This document shows, one piece after another, positions 35,290 through 46,386 of a stretch of DNA of 64,000 nucleotides. Source of the stretch: Acanthosepion lycidas (lineage: Eukaryota > Mollusca > Cephalopoda > Sepiida > Sepiidae). The position numbers and the translations under genes are program-made. How positions within the stretch are numbered: position 1 is the first letter of the stretch; each line of letters starts with the position of its first letter. The notes under the pieces were generated by a model. The model was not told where the DNA came from and searched no databases. It worked only from the letters and a program-made list of their open reading frames with translations. The stretch is from positions 46,169,016-46,233,015 of the forward strand of contig OZ010578.1 in assembly GCA_963932145.1 (NCBI GenBank), in the 5' to 3' direction.

Positions 35290-35540
35290 TAATCTTTGGT
35301 CTACAGAACTGAACATTCTTTTCTTAGTGCGCTTTCTGGCCAGTTTTGTAGCAGTGTTTCTCCTTTTGTCAAGCTTCTCACCCACTGTTTTAGCATTCAT
35401 TCCCACAAGCTTGTCAAATAGTTGGTCTGCTACCTTCCTTTATCTCTCTTGTTCTCTATATGCCCTATGAGGGTTAAGTTTTCCAAGCCCTCCTTCCTCA
35501 TTATGTGTCTAAGATATTTCAGTGCAGGTATTGATATTCT
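35290..35540 (-). pseudogene. LINE reverse-transcriptase C-terminal tail, copy 3
   Basis: The minus strand reads KYLRHIMRKEGLENLTL near 35510, then GHIENKRDKGRQQTNYL, SLWEWM and SLTKGETLLQN. This is the same family and strand as copy 1 (15271-15625). Frames are partly preserved, with no upstream RT core. Confidence 0.7.
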
Positions 35541-35560
35541 GATTTGACTGTTATTCTTTT

Positions 35561-36046
35561 TGTTAGTTAACCCTAAAATAAAAAAAAACTATAATAGGAG
35601 ATAACTCCAAACTCAAAAAGGAACACCACTATGGAACACCAGTTCAACTGACATCATAGTGCAGTAAAACATATTTGCACAAGGTCAACAGGTCCTAGCA
35701 AAAGACACTGAGAAGTGAGCACGAGGACATATTGTGCGCCGTATTGGAAATGTCACCTACAATCTTGACATATAATCTTCCATTTGGTTTTGACATGCAA
35801 ACCAACTATGACCTTCTCGACTATCAAAAACTAGCCAACAGGATTCAATTCTTCCAGTGGATATTCTATTAGAAACGTTTGGTTTATTTCAACAGAATTC
35901 ACAGTACAGTGTATCTAAAGCTCAAGGAATGAGCACTAGGATGTCAGTTCATATTTGGTGTTCAGCCAACCATCTACAAGTGAACCCACAATTTATATCA
36001 GCACAGATACACACTCAAAAAAAGGCGGGGTGTTAGTCAACCCTAA

Positions 36047-36107
<61 letters not shown>

Positions 36108-36370
36108 GATGGGAAATAATGCCAAACTCAACATGATTAATGTCCCTTAGCAGATTTTTAATCTTCGAGCATTAGAGAGTTTCTCATTTTTCTTTTTGTC
36201 TCTTTCTGGAACATAGCAAACTGAATTACCATGCATTCATCAATGCTGAATCGAACTAAATTAACATCCATCTGTATGTATTCTTAATAAATTTAATCCT
36301 GTTAGTTGTGTGGAGTACCTCAGTTATAACGTCAATTTTTATACTACTAATAATTAATTATACACATTTT
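35561..36370 (+). pseudogene. Gypsy-type LTR retrotransposon 3' end (pol C-terminus, PPT, LTR)
   Basis: The plus strand near 35735-35870 reads RGHIVRRIGNVTYNLDI, HANQL, then LPVDILLETFGL. This is the GPY/F-like C-terminal integrase module seen in metazoan Gypsy elements. A purine tract (aaaaaaaggcgggg) ends at 36030, immediately followed by TGTTAGTCAACCCTAAAATAA, which looks like the start of the 3' LTR. The same start occurs at 35561 (TGTTAGTTAACCCTAAAATAA) and is followed by a matching ataggagataactcc / atgggaaataatgcc block, so a partial upstream LTR abuts a pol that has lost its front. AATAAA lies in the 3' LTR near 36287. The 3' LTR boundary is uncertain, and a (TA)n at 36050-36103 expands inside it. 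Confidence 0.7.
36050..36103. repeat. (TA)n microsatellite inside LTR
   Basis: Long TA run after the first about 20 bp of the 3' LTR; the 35561 copy has an A-run here instead. Confidence 0.95.
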
Positions 36371-36539
36371 AAAAGCAACATTATTCTGCCACAAGTGGGG
36401 CTGTTTTCATATAACACATGGGTGGCACTTTATCTGAGGTAAGACCCTGTCATTAGCATAAGTTCCACTCCCATAACAGATTGACAACAAGGTCATAACA
36501 CTTTTTAAAACTGCTTCTTTTATTGTTTGGGCTTTGAGT

Positions 36540-36850
36540 TCTTAATATTGTTCATGGTATTTTAGTTGGGTGTGTGAATTTTTAACTTTGAGAAAAGTGA
36601 GATGTTGCATGGAGTCAAATCTGGATGTAGGGCTCCTAACACATTTCACTGATGCAATGATTTTGTCATGAGACCTTGTATAATTTGAAGAACATCTATC
36701 TGCTTGGTTAGTAAAATGTGGCAGGCCACACATATAAATATAAATCCCTCAATAATGTCTCCCTGCTGACTGAATAGTATCACAGAATTGTCAGTAAGAA
36801 CCCCTCTGATTGGCTGACAATGTAGATCAAAGCTGTGCAACTGGTTCATG
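36540..36850 (-). pseudogene. Possible mariner-type transposase fragment
   Basis: The minus strand reads HPDLTPCNISLFSKLKIH (36625-36570), resembling the SPDL.P.D..LF..LK block that carries the third catalytic acid in mariner-type transposases, here Asn. The preceding 36646-36849 frame is not clearly alignable. Confidence 0.45.
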
Positions 36851-36859
36851 ACATAGTCA

Positions 36860-37970
36860 AAGTAGTTGTATCTGTTCTGGGCAGACCTCTTATATTGGAA
36901 GACACATGTGAGTCCAGGTAAAAAAAGCTAACAAAACATGTGTAATTTAAGAGAACAAGCAATAAAAATATTAAAGACATGTTAAAAAAGGAAAATGAGA
37001 AATGAACTTAAAAATGTGAAGGGGTCAAAGCAAACTACAATATGTATCTCTGAGGTACTTGCATGTCAACAGAATGAGAAGAGAATGTCTTGTCATTGCC
37101 AAAGTCAAAAGAGGAAGAGGCTTTCAAATCTTGTGCTGCCTGTGATTATTGTCAGGGGGCGGTAATCTGACAAGTCTCTTGCTTAAATGAAACCATGTTT
37201 GCCCTCTCATATAAACAAATAAAACAATATTCATTTTCAGTTCATCCGTATTCCTTATAAATTTTCAGGTTGCTATAAAGATTTTTGAAAACATGCTGTT
37301 TTTTGATACTTGTATCACATGATGTTAGTCATGTGACTACATGTCTAAAGGAAGTTTTCCACTTTCACCACATATGGTCCTGTTTATTTTTTATTTTTAA
37401 ATGTGGTATTGGTTCTTATAATTGTACAGATCTTTCTTTACAGCATGCTTTCTGAGGGTAACAATATCCTGGTTTAATAGTGATGACATATTTTTTTTTT
37501 CTTTTAACTTTTACACATATCTATGAAGTCTGTGCTTGCTTAAATATTTTTGTGTGACTAAATATTTCAGTACGTGGATATTACATACATCTACTTATTA
37601 ATTTCTTGCTGTATTATGAGGTTTATAAGATACATTCTCTTTCTTTTTTGTTTCTTTTCTGAAAATCTTGCCATCAGACACCCTCACCTTCACTGTATGT
37701 CTTACGGTGAAGATCAGGTTTGAGATTTATGAATCACCCTAGTTTAATAATCCCTGCAACTTCATAATAAAAGCATATTTTTCAAAAATATTTAATTGTG
37801 TGTCCTCATTAATTTAGTGTGTCCTTTATGCTACAATATATTGTAGAATTTTTTTTTTTAAATTTGTTTTGGGATGATAGTGGTCCATCATACTTGAGAA
37901 TGTAAGTTGTATAATGAAGTGGGTTGAGGTTTTGTGAAAAATATAACTATCAACTGTGTAGGAGTTGTCT
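36860..37970. other. Non-coding stretch
   Basis: No gene or repeat family recognised. Confidence 0.5.
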
Positions 37971-37980
37971 TTTAACTTTT

Positions 37981-38120
37981 CCTTTTGGCTGTGTGAGACG
38001 ATGGTTTTCCTTTTGGCTGTGTGAGACGATGGTTTTCCTTTTGGCTGTGTGAGACGATGGTTTTCCTTTTGGCTGTGTGAGACGATGGTTTTCCTTTTGG
38101 CTGTGTGAGACGATGGTTGA
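37981..38120 (+). repeat. 28-bp minisatellite, 5 units
   Basis: Units begin at 37981, 38009, 38037, 38065 and 38093: ccttttggctgtgtgagacg + atggtttt. The first four are identical and the fifth differs only at its last bases (ggttga). Contiguous, no spacers, so not CRISPR. Confidence 0.95.
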
Positions 38121-38820
38121 ACTTAACTGCAGAGAAAAAGGAAAAGAAGAAAGTAGATGTGTAAATCCAAAATTTTTATATTATGAAAATTGTTGAGGTG
38201 TTTTAAAATTTTTTTTCTCTCATGAAAACAGTTTTCAGACAACCAGAAATAGATGAGATGCAGGACAATTTCCAGTTATTTTTTATTTATTTTTTTTTTT
38301 AATGACATCTTTTACTACTTTGACAGAGTTCAGTCAGTTTATTACATAAACTGATTACAGATATGTTAACCTTTTTATTTATACCTGGCATGTAGGCATA
38401 GTAGTAGACATAAATATGTGTGAATATTCAGGAGGAAAAGGCTCAGCTCTATGTAAATATGTGTTACTTCTACGGTATCAAATTTAATAACTATACATGC
38501 TTAAAAGATGAAACTTTGCAGATTAATGTTTTAAATGTTGTGTAATATTTCTTTCTCCATTGATTAAATCTTAATTTGGTGTCCATCAGTAGCGATATTG
38601 CATCTTAGAAAGTTTTTTTTTTATTGAAAATTACTAAGTTTGCTGAAACTGATTAATTAATAGAATTTGTTTTAATTAAGAGTTGTATAATTTTAATCTA
38701 ATTTGTTCGTTTTGCCAAATATATAGATTTGAAATTTTACTTCACAAACAGTGTTTTATTAGAGATGAAGTAGCTGATTAGAATAATAAATTACCTGTTT
38801 AACACCGCACTATGCTATTA

Positions 38821-38980
38821 GGTTGGTGCAAAAATAATGAAGTTTTCTCACATATTAGTAGGTTGGTGCAAAAATAATGAAGTTTTCTCACATATTAGTA
38901 GGTTGGTGCAAAAATAATGAAGTTTTCTCACATATTAGTAGGTTGGTGCAAAAATAATGAAGTTTTCTCACATATTAGTA
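38821..38980 (+). repeat. 40-bp satellite-like array made of a MITE end
   Basis: Four tandem units of exactly 40 bp (38821, 38861, 38901, 38941), each ggttggtgcaaaaataatga + agttttctcacatattagta. They are identical to one another. The first half is the mini-element terminus. The array runs straight into the complete mini-element at 38981. Confidence 0.95.
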
Positions 38981-39075
38981 GGTTGGTGCAAAAATAATGA
39001 TGTAATAATGTCGTTTTTTGATGTTAAAAAATACGTCAAAAACAACATTATTACGTCATTATTTTTGCACCAACC
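38981..39075. mobile_element. MADE1-like mariner mini-element, copy 4
   Basis: 95 bp with GGTTGGTGCAAAAATAATG inverted ends and TA flanks (38979-38980, 39076-39077). The core has ttttttgatgttaaaaaata and ACGTCA-type blocks as in copy 2. The longest copy in the window. Confidence 0.92.
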
Positions 39076-39676
39076 TAATATAAAAATATTTGGAAACATC
39101 AAACACTTTTTTTTTCTCGTAATAGAACACTCCTTATTCAAGTAACATTGCTGATGACAGCAGTATTGAACTGAATTTGATTGAATCTTTGTCTGCAACT
39201 TTAAGCTTCCCAGTTCAGTCAGTCAAGTAGTTTGTTGTGAAGAGTGACAAATTTAGAACAGCACTTTTCAAGACTTTCTTTTCTTTTGTAGAAAAGAAGA
39301 ATTGGTTATGTGGCAAAGAAAATAGAGCAAATTTCAATTGGTGTAAATATAGTGGGGCTAGTGCTGCTTTGATCTAACCAAATTAATAATCTATCATAGA
39401 CAAATGTTTGATTATTAATAAATTAACTTCAAGCATTTATAATAAAAAATAAAAATAAGTTAACATCATCTGGGTTTATATCCAGATTAGTTTTCCAGGT
39501 ACATAAACTGTCAGATTTTATCATGCAAGTGAATGTTTTCACAGTGATATAGTATGTGTTTCAGCTTATAATATCTATCATAATTAAAAATATTTAAATC
39601 TTTTGAGGTATCTGGTGTTATTATATAACAAAATGTGTGAAGAAAAGGAAAGAGGAAGAGAGAGGGGGTTACTTAC

Positions 39677-39985
39677 GGACGGGTTGCTTCAGCCTCGGGG
39701 TAATTGTGTCCAGCTAAACTGGAACCAAATGACCAACTGATATTTATGGTCTTGGTCGGAGGAGGATTGTGGGAAGAGGTTAGCCTCCTTATAAAAATCG
39801 TCCTCCGTACTCTCATGAGACCTATTTTTTTCTCTATCATCCGACGCGAGACTGGTTATTTGTCGTGCTGAAGGATTATTACTTCTTTTTCTTCTGTTAC
39901 TAGACCTAGTTGGAGCGGGTCGCAAGAGGAGGACTCCTTTTGCAACCCTTACCAGGCTGTCGCTGCTCTCTTCTGGGTTTACCCC
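39677..39985 (-). CDS. Candidate host exon ending at a splice donor
   Basis: CpG-rich block unlike its surroundings. On minus, GTAAGT at 39676-39671 is a consensus donor, so the exon would end at 39677. One frame is open from a stop near 39974 to TGA at 39691-39689: a Ser/Arg/Asn-rich, disordered-looking peptide including SSNRRKRSNNPSARQ. A second frame starts at ATG 39816-39814 (MRVRRTIFIRRL) and stays open for 46 codons plus two bases to the donor, ending AGHNYPEAEATR. Both cannot be the main frame. One may be an upstream ORF or the block may be 5' UTR. No domain is recognised, and no partner exon was identified. Confidence 0.35.
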
Positions 39986-40119
39986 ACTTTACTGCGTCGA
40001 ATGTTTTTTTGTTTTTTTCGACAAATGCAGCCTAATTTTTATAAGTAGATCCAAGGCATAGGTCAGAAAAAAAAAACATATTTGATTAACATAATAATCT
40101 CCGGTCTTACAGGAGCTTG

Positions 40120-41385
40120 TTGATGTTCTTTAGCATTCATTAATCATTGATTTTGATAACATTCTCTTGTTTCAATTTTAAAATAACTTGCAACAGTTTT
40201 TATTGATTCCCAGGGATCTTCTTTACTTGTTCTCCATTCTCATATACATCTTTTTTAATGATCGATCACAAATTTTCTTTTGGATTAATATCTGGAGAGG
40301 ATCGGGACTATTTCCTTAATTTAGTCATATTTGAAACCGTTTTTGGCAAGGTGGGCAATAGTCATCTGTGCAGAATGTAAAGGAGCACTGTCGTACATGA
40401 ATAACTCTTTAGCTAAAATCTTTTTTCCGTGTGACTTGTTCTATTAAGAAAAACCTGTCCAAGGAATACAGATAATTCCTTGCATTTATCTTGATGCTAT
40501 CATTCCCCTTCAAGAGTCCTATAAAGTTACTGCTTACAATACTAGGCAAAAACATTACTTCACCTCCCTGATGGTATCTTCAATATTGTTTTGATAATTT
40601 CCATAAAGGACAACCTCTTCTCTGCCCATCAGGTCTATCCAATAAAGCTTTATATTCATCACTAAGAATTGTTTAGAAATTGGTTTCCATGCATTCCTTT
40701 GCCCAGTTTTCATGTTACACTTTGTGATGTTAAAGGTGCTAGGCTGACTGCTTTTATATCTTTAGCCAATAGTTTTAATATTCTGAATCTTCTTTTTCTT
40801 TTTATATTTACAATACCAGCTTCTTCAAATTAGTTTAATCCAGTCAGAGGGGGTTAGAATACACCATCTGCATTCCCTGCACCAAAAGGGGGCAACTTTT
40901 GGGTGGAAACTTGATAATTCCTTACATTGATCTTTAGATAAAATCTTTTTCTGTTTGTCTTGTTCTATTAGGAAAAACCTGTCCAAGGACTTCAGATAAT
41001 TCCTTGCATTTATCTTGATGCTATCATTCCCCTTCAAGAGTCCTATAAAGTTACTGCTTACAATACTAGGTAAAAACTTTAGTTCACCCCCCCCACACAC
41101 ACACACTGGTGTTTTCTAAGTTGTATTAGTCGACTATTCTCATGAAGGACTCACCCCAACCCAGCCATCTGGTACATCCAATGAAGTGCTACATTCATCA
41201 CTAAAAATTATTATCGTGAAATAATTTTTCTTGTACTATTTTTCCAACTTAGATATTTCTCTTTATAATGTTCAATTGAAGGTGGTAGTCTGACTGCCTT
41301 TCATGTCTTTAGCCAATGTATCTTTGTTTCTCTTTGCTTACAGCATCATCTGCTTCAAATATATTCTTACTAGTCTGTTTCTTCT
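40120..41385 (-). pseudogene. Tc1-type transposase remnant, partly duplicated
   Basis: The minus strand reads LFMYDSAPLHSAQMTIAHLA (about 40395, second catalytic Asp block) and SSPDINPKENLWSIIKKDV (about 40300, third acid Glu kept). The region 40405-40830 recurs at about 40930-41385 as a diverged tandem copy: ctattaggaaaaacctgtcc, gataattccttgcatttatc and agttactgcttacaatacta appear in both. The 40825-41106 frame reads the second copy. Stops and shifts throughout. Confidence 0.75.
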
Positions 41386-41893
41386 TAACCTTGTGGGTTA
41401 TCCCTACATAGCGCTGCCAGTTTTGACAAGAAGTCATTAGAGGGCAGTGTTAAGTCCCTATAATAATGGGACACTTATTCCTCTTTTTAATTCTAGCTTG
41501 CAGTAGGACACCCATTGTGACCTTCTCCTGGGTATGGAAATATCTTTCTTCTTAGTGAATGAATTTTCACATATACACATGCATCACCCACGTTCATTTT
41601 TAACTTGTAATGCCTTTCTTTTGCATGCATACTCGTGTATTTTTCTCTTTTTTTCCTGTTATATAAAAACAAAAATATAATCTGTTGATTTCCATTTCCT
41701 TACACCCATCATTTACATATGCAAAATATTTGTGCCACTGCTTTTAGTAAAATTAGAAGTAGAATTTTTGCTAGTTTACTTTCATCAAAATGTCTTTATT
41801 TTCTGTTTATTAAATTAAATATTAACAGTTTTGTACTAATTCTTATGCAAAATTTAAGCAACCCAAGTCCTTGTCAAAAGCCTATATTGCTTA

Positions 41894-41896
<3 letters not shown>

Positions 41897-41962
<66 letters not shown>
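41897..41962. repeat. (GT)n(TA)n microsatellite
   Basis: GT 41897-41924, TA 41926-41962. Confidence 0.95.
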
Positions 41963-41966
<4 letters not shown>

Positions 41967-42187
41967 CAAATGAGCAAAAGAACAGATGGAGTAAAATTCC
42001 AGTGTTCATAGCATTTACTAGAGCAATATATTATTTTTATTATAAGAGATTATAATAAAAATATGTTCAAATCGCTACACAAAAGCTTTCATGTTTCAAT
42101 ACTTTGATTGTATCAAGTGATTGTAAGTAACTGGTGATTAAATGATTTTTTTAAAGAAAATTTCAAAAGGCTTTTGAAATCTTCTTA

Positions 42188-42193
<6 letters not shown>

Positions 42194-42223
<30 letters not shown>
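42194..42223. repeat. (TA)n microsatellite
   Basis: TA run. Confidence 0.95.
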
Positions 42224-42228
<5 letters not shown>

Positions 42229-42935
42229 GTGCAGGCAAATTTTCCAGATTGTTTTCTATTAAAAAAGAAGTTTTCTACTGTTTATTCAATCTGTAGTTTT
42301 CATAAAAAAGCATGATAATAGAAATGTCTTTTATCCATCATATGGAATTGCTACAATCACATCTCATTTTTTAGATGAGAGATCACAAAAAAAAAGAAAA
42401 CCAAACATCCTGGACATCTGCTTTCATGGATCAATGAGAGATTGCAAAAGGTAGAAATTGGGAATAGGTTGTGCTTTGGGGATTGAAAGCAAGAATTGTA
42501 TAATCTTGGAATTGATAGCTATTGTACATTTCAAATGATTGATAAAAAAAGCTAACCACAATTTATTTGGAAGGTTTCATTATGCAATATCTCTTTTAAG
42601 CTATTCGCTTTTTATGATCATTTTTAACATTTTTTTCTTTTCATGAAAATAATACAGAGAGGGTTTATTGATTAGTCAAGGATTCTCTGAAAAAGTTGTT
42701 GATGGTAAAAGAATGTTTTTAGACTATTCGGTTAGATTACAAAAAAAAATGCATCGTACCCTTTGCAATTAGTTTTATTTTTAGCCGTGTAGAAGTTGGT
42801 AATATTCAACATATCAACAAAGTACGTCAGTAAAAAAAAAAAAAAAAGAATAAATAAAAAAAAAATATAAGCCTGAAGGTTCTTCCATTATGAATGAAGT
42901 GCAGTTACAAATGTAATTACATTTTATTTTCATCA

Positions 42936-44683
42936 TTTACACTTGGACTATGGTCCTCATCTTTGTTGTTATTATTGCATCATTTCGGCTGCTGTACCCA
43001 GTGAACTTCATCAGGTGCTTGTTGATCATGTAGGGAAATTATAACTGAGTAAAAAATTGTGAACCTCCTGACATTTATATATACAAAAATACTCATAAAA
43101 ACAAGAAACAGCAAGATGTGGAAATAACAAAATTAGTATTATTTATTATCTGGTTATTATGTAGTTTTGGAGAAACAAGAGAAAGTAATACTGAGTGATT
43201 TGTGATTTGGGGGTCAAATATGGGTCAGTATTTGACAATAGGATAAAATATAAGTAAAGTGTATACAGTCTTTCTCCTGTGTAATTATTTTTTTTTTTTT
43301 ATAGATGTGTGTAATGTGTGTCCAAATAATTGGAAAATACAAAAGGTGTCTAGGAGTTTTCTTAGCTTTTAATTTTTGTTGAGTGCTAAGAGATAAATGT
43401 CACCATTATTGCCTGAAAAAGGAAAAGGAGTAGAAATTTTTGTTGATATGTGTTGACTGCTTATCTGATATTGAGAATGTCACATGTTTGTATAGGTGAA
43501 AAGTAGGGTCCCCATTTTTGACACTAATTTTAATTTTTTTTTTTTTTTTTTCATGGACATGACACTGACAATATCATTCATTTTTTTTTTTTTATTCATT
43601 CATGTATTTCTTTATGGGCACTACACAATCTGAGTAATTTTAAGGGAATTTTATGGTTTGGGGGTGGAGATTGTTCTTGTTCTGCCCCCGCCAATGATGT
43701 GGAATATCTCATCTAGTTCTTATTTAATACCTGCTCAGTTATTGCTTGCCCAGTTTCCACAATATCTTTGTACTGCCTCTTGATATGCATCCATCTTGTA
43801 TAGTATTTGTATACTTCAGAGGAGCCAGATAAATGTTGTGTAGTAATCAAAACTGAAGATGGTCATGTTCATTAGTAGGTTTATTGAAAGCCAAGAGTGA
43901 AATTAGAAAAAGAAATAAATACAAACTTAAGACTAGTTAGAATAACAAAATAAAAAGAGAAAAAAAATGACAAAGAGGCTCAAATGCTGAACATAACTGT
44001 GAGACTAAGGCTCTAAATAGGTAATAGATATAGCAAGTAGTTTGCTTACTGGAATATGCTATAAAGTTTGCGGTGATAAGTCTACAGAAAGGAAGAAAGT
44101 TACATGAAATTGACACAATCTGAGAACAGTCAGCACATGGTGAAAAGGATTCTATATGACAAAGTATACCAGTAAAAATAAATGTATAAAAGGTCGCTAC
44201 CCTAAACAAATATTCAAATAATAATAATAATAATACATTAAGAGAGACCTAATTCTTGGAGAAAAAGGTTAATAACTTATATATGGACAGAGCTGTCATT
44301 GGGTGAGTGGTGAAGTTAGGTTTAAGAGGATAAGAAAGTAGGAACTGCATGCATTGATTGTGTGGTTTATTGTGCTTGTTCTGGTAATTATTACAGGCTA
44401 AACAAGAAGTTGTCAAAATGGTGACTAATCTAAAATGTATCTAAATTAAAAAGAGGAACAAAGCAAAAATAAAACAATAGTCTATGGCAACAGAACATGC
44501 TTAGTGGACAAAAGTGCTGTTTCGGAATTTGCTGAGGCAGTAAATATGGTCTGGGTAGTGCAGACTTAGGTTAGTTACCCTGGATTGACAAGCACTTGAT
44601 AAAGGTCAGAGGGTGCAACAGCTGGAATGTTGTGATAATAACAAAGATGAGGACAATAGTCTGAATGTAAATAATGCCAATCA
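42936..44683. mobile_element. 1.75-kb element with about 105-bp terminal inverted repeats
   Basis: The left end (catttacacttggactatgg, tcctcatctttgttgttatt, catcaggtgcttgttgatc) is mirrored at 44575-44683 (gacaagcacttgataaagg, aataacaaagatgaggacaa, gtctgaatgtaaataatg). These ends are the foldback-family terminus also found at 5.5-6.0 kb. The interior has no recognisable transposase; a 90-codon minus frame (43937-44209) is hydrophobic, Cys-rich and unassigned. Confidence 0.65.
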
Positions 44684-44735
44684 TATCTGCTCGTTTCAGA
44701 AATTCAGATAGCAATTACAAGTTCTTGGAAACAGT

Positions 44736-45060
44736 TTTTTTTTTTTCTATTTTTATTAAGTGACCCCTTCAAACAATTCGCAGCCTAGGATTTCATGTTC
44801 AAAGACTTTTCTTCTCATGTCTAGAGAACCAATTGGAGAAGACCAGTCCATAATCATCCTTTGAAATGCCAGATGACAAATAGAAGAGAGCCCAAAGAAA
44901 AGGCATAGCTTTAGATCCCTGGACCCCTCATACTGTGGCTGCAAATGTCCCTTCAGATCCAACATAGGGTTCATTTCACACAGAAGGAAATGTTGGTGAG
45001 CACCCCAATACTTGTCAATGAGTTCAGACAATGATGATGACAATAAAATCACTAGAGTTT
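44736..45060 (-). pseudogene. Candidate retrocopy of an unknown mRNA
   Basis: The minus frame 45052-44756 (98 codons, ends LGCELFEGVT) stops at TAA. That stop overlaps an AATAAA signal and is followed within a few bases by an A-tract (44737-44747). Codon use looks protein-like and there is no repeat motif. No domain is recognised and no target duplication was found. It could equally be a chance frame next to an A-run. Confidence 0.25.
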
Positions 45061-46190
45061 CTTTAGCATCTGATTATATTTTTGCAACCATATTTTGTCA
45101 GATGCAAATGTAGAAACTGTTGAAATTTTTTTGCACATTTTTTATTTTCTGGGAATTGTAGTACTTTTTAAATGACATTGAACAGTTTGTAAACATGTGG
45201 CTGTGATACTTAGGTAGGTGCTTTTAATAATTTGAAAAGAATTATTTCTTTATGATTGCCAATTGTAGTATAGAGAGAATGCCAATTCAAGTTGCTTATT
45301 AAATTCTTTGTTTGAATGGAATGTTAAACTGTAAAATAAATGTGAGAATAGTTTATATAATAATTTGCATCACAATAATAATTGAATGGTTGAATAGATT
45401 ATTTATTGAGTTTAGTATTCAGGAAGTATTCAACATAAGAAAATGCAAGAAAGGGTTTTCATATTTTTTTGCAAGTTCAATGGAATTGCAAAATTAAGTG
45501 TCGTTGTCCATTTACCTGATATGGATAAAAATAATGACTTTTATAATGGTTGCTAACATTAACACTCAGTAGAAAAAAAAGTCTGCTACTTTTGAACCAC
45601 TGATATCTTTTATGCTAGATACCATCTGGTTGGCTATCAAGGGACATGATTCTTTATAGCAACAGGAATGTCTTCATTGGTATAAAATTAGCTAAAATTT
45701 AATTATGTGCTTAATTAGTTGTCTGTGGGATTGGATTAAATTCATTAAGTTGGTGTCACATTGAAATGTGTGTTTTTTTTTTGTTTTTTTTTAAATTATC
45801 AAGTGGAAAAAAAATTAATTTAATAATTAGACATTTGATTATTTATCTATATGTGTGCATATATATATATATATATATATAAACTGCATCATACACAGTT
45901 ATTCATTTACATTTGTATACAGGCATAAATACATTAAATGGTTATGAGCACAACTAAATATATTCAGTATCTTTTTGGTATAATTTTTATCTGGGTGTGG
46001 AACTGTATGAACATTTTTGCTTGATGAAGGGGTTATTTCCAATTATTTCTAGATATTCCTACTTTGGAGTGATTATGTATTTTCCACGGTTTTTAATCTT
46101 TTTTTCATATATATATATATATATAAAGAAATATAGTCTTAAGGTGTGCTATATTTATGGAATAAAGTGCTCAATATCAGAGATAGAGCG
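45061..46190. other. AT-rich non-coding stretch
   Basis: No gene; (TA)n at 45858-45881 and 46109-46125. Confidence 0.5.
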
Positions 46191-46197
46191 TGTGTAA

Positions 46198-46328
46198 ATA
46201 TAAAAGTGAACATAGAAGTCAACACTTAGAGGTGACAGTCTGTTTCATGCTATATGCAATCGTCTGGCCTGACGATTGCATATAGCATGAAACAGACTGT
46301 CGCCTCTAAGTGTTGACTTCTATGTTCA

Positions 46329-46337
<9 letters not shown>
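46198..46337. repeat. Near-perfect 140-bp palindrome
   Basis: Left arm 46198-46264 and right arm 46271-46337 are reverse complements over 67 bp with one mismatch (ggtgac / gtcgcc). The six-base centre tggcct adds a further internal GGCC. No spacer. A (TA)n run starts at the right end. Confidence 0.95.

Positions 46338-46375
<38 letters not shown>
46331..46375. repeat. (TA)n microsatellite
   Basis: TA run abutting the palindrome. Confidence 0.95.

Positions 46376-46379
<4 letters not shown>

Positions 46380-46386
<7 letters not shown>

Larger units (their letters stand above)
41400..42930. other. Non-coding stretch
   Basis: No gene. Contains (GT)n(TA)n and (TA)n microsatellites and A-runs (42832-42846). 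Confidence 0.5.

Noticed and set aside
37981-38120. CRISPR-like repeat array
   Set aside because: The 28-bp units are contiguous with no spacers, and the sequence is eukaryotic.
43937-44209. Cys-rich secreted peptide or toxin-like gene
   Set aside because: Lies inside a transposable element; no signal peptide cleavage context or paired cysteine framework is convincing.
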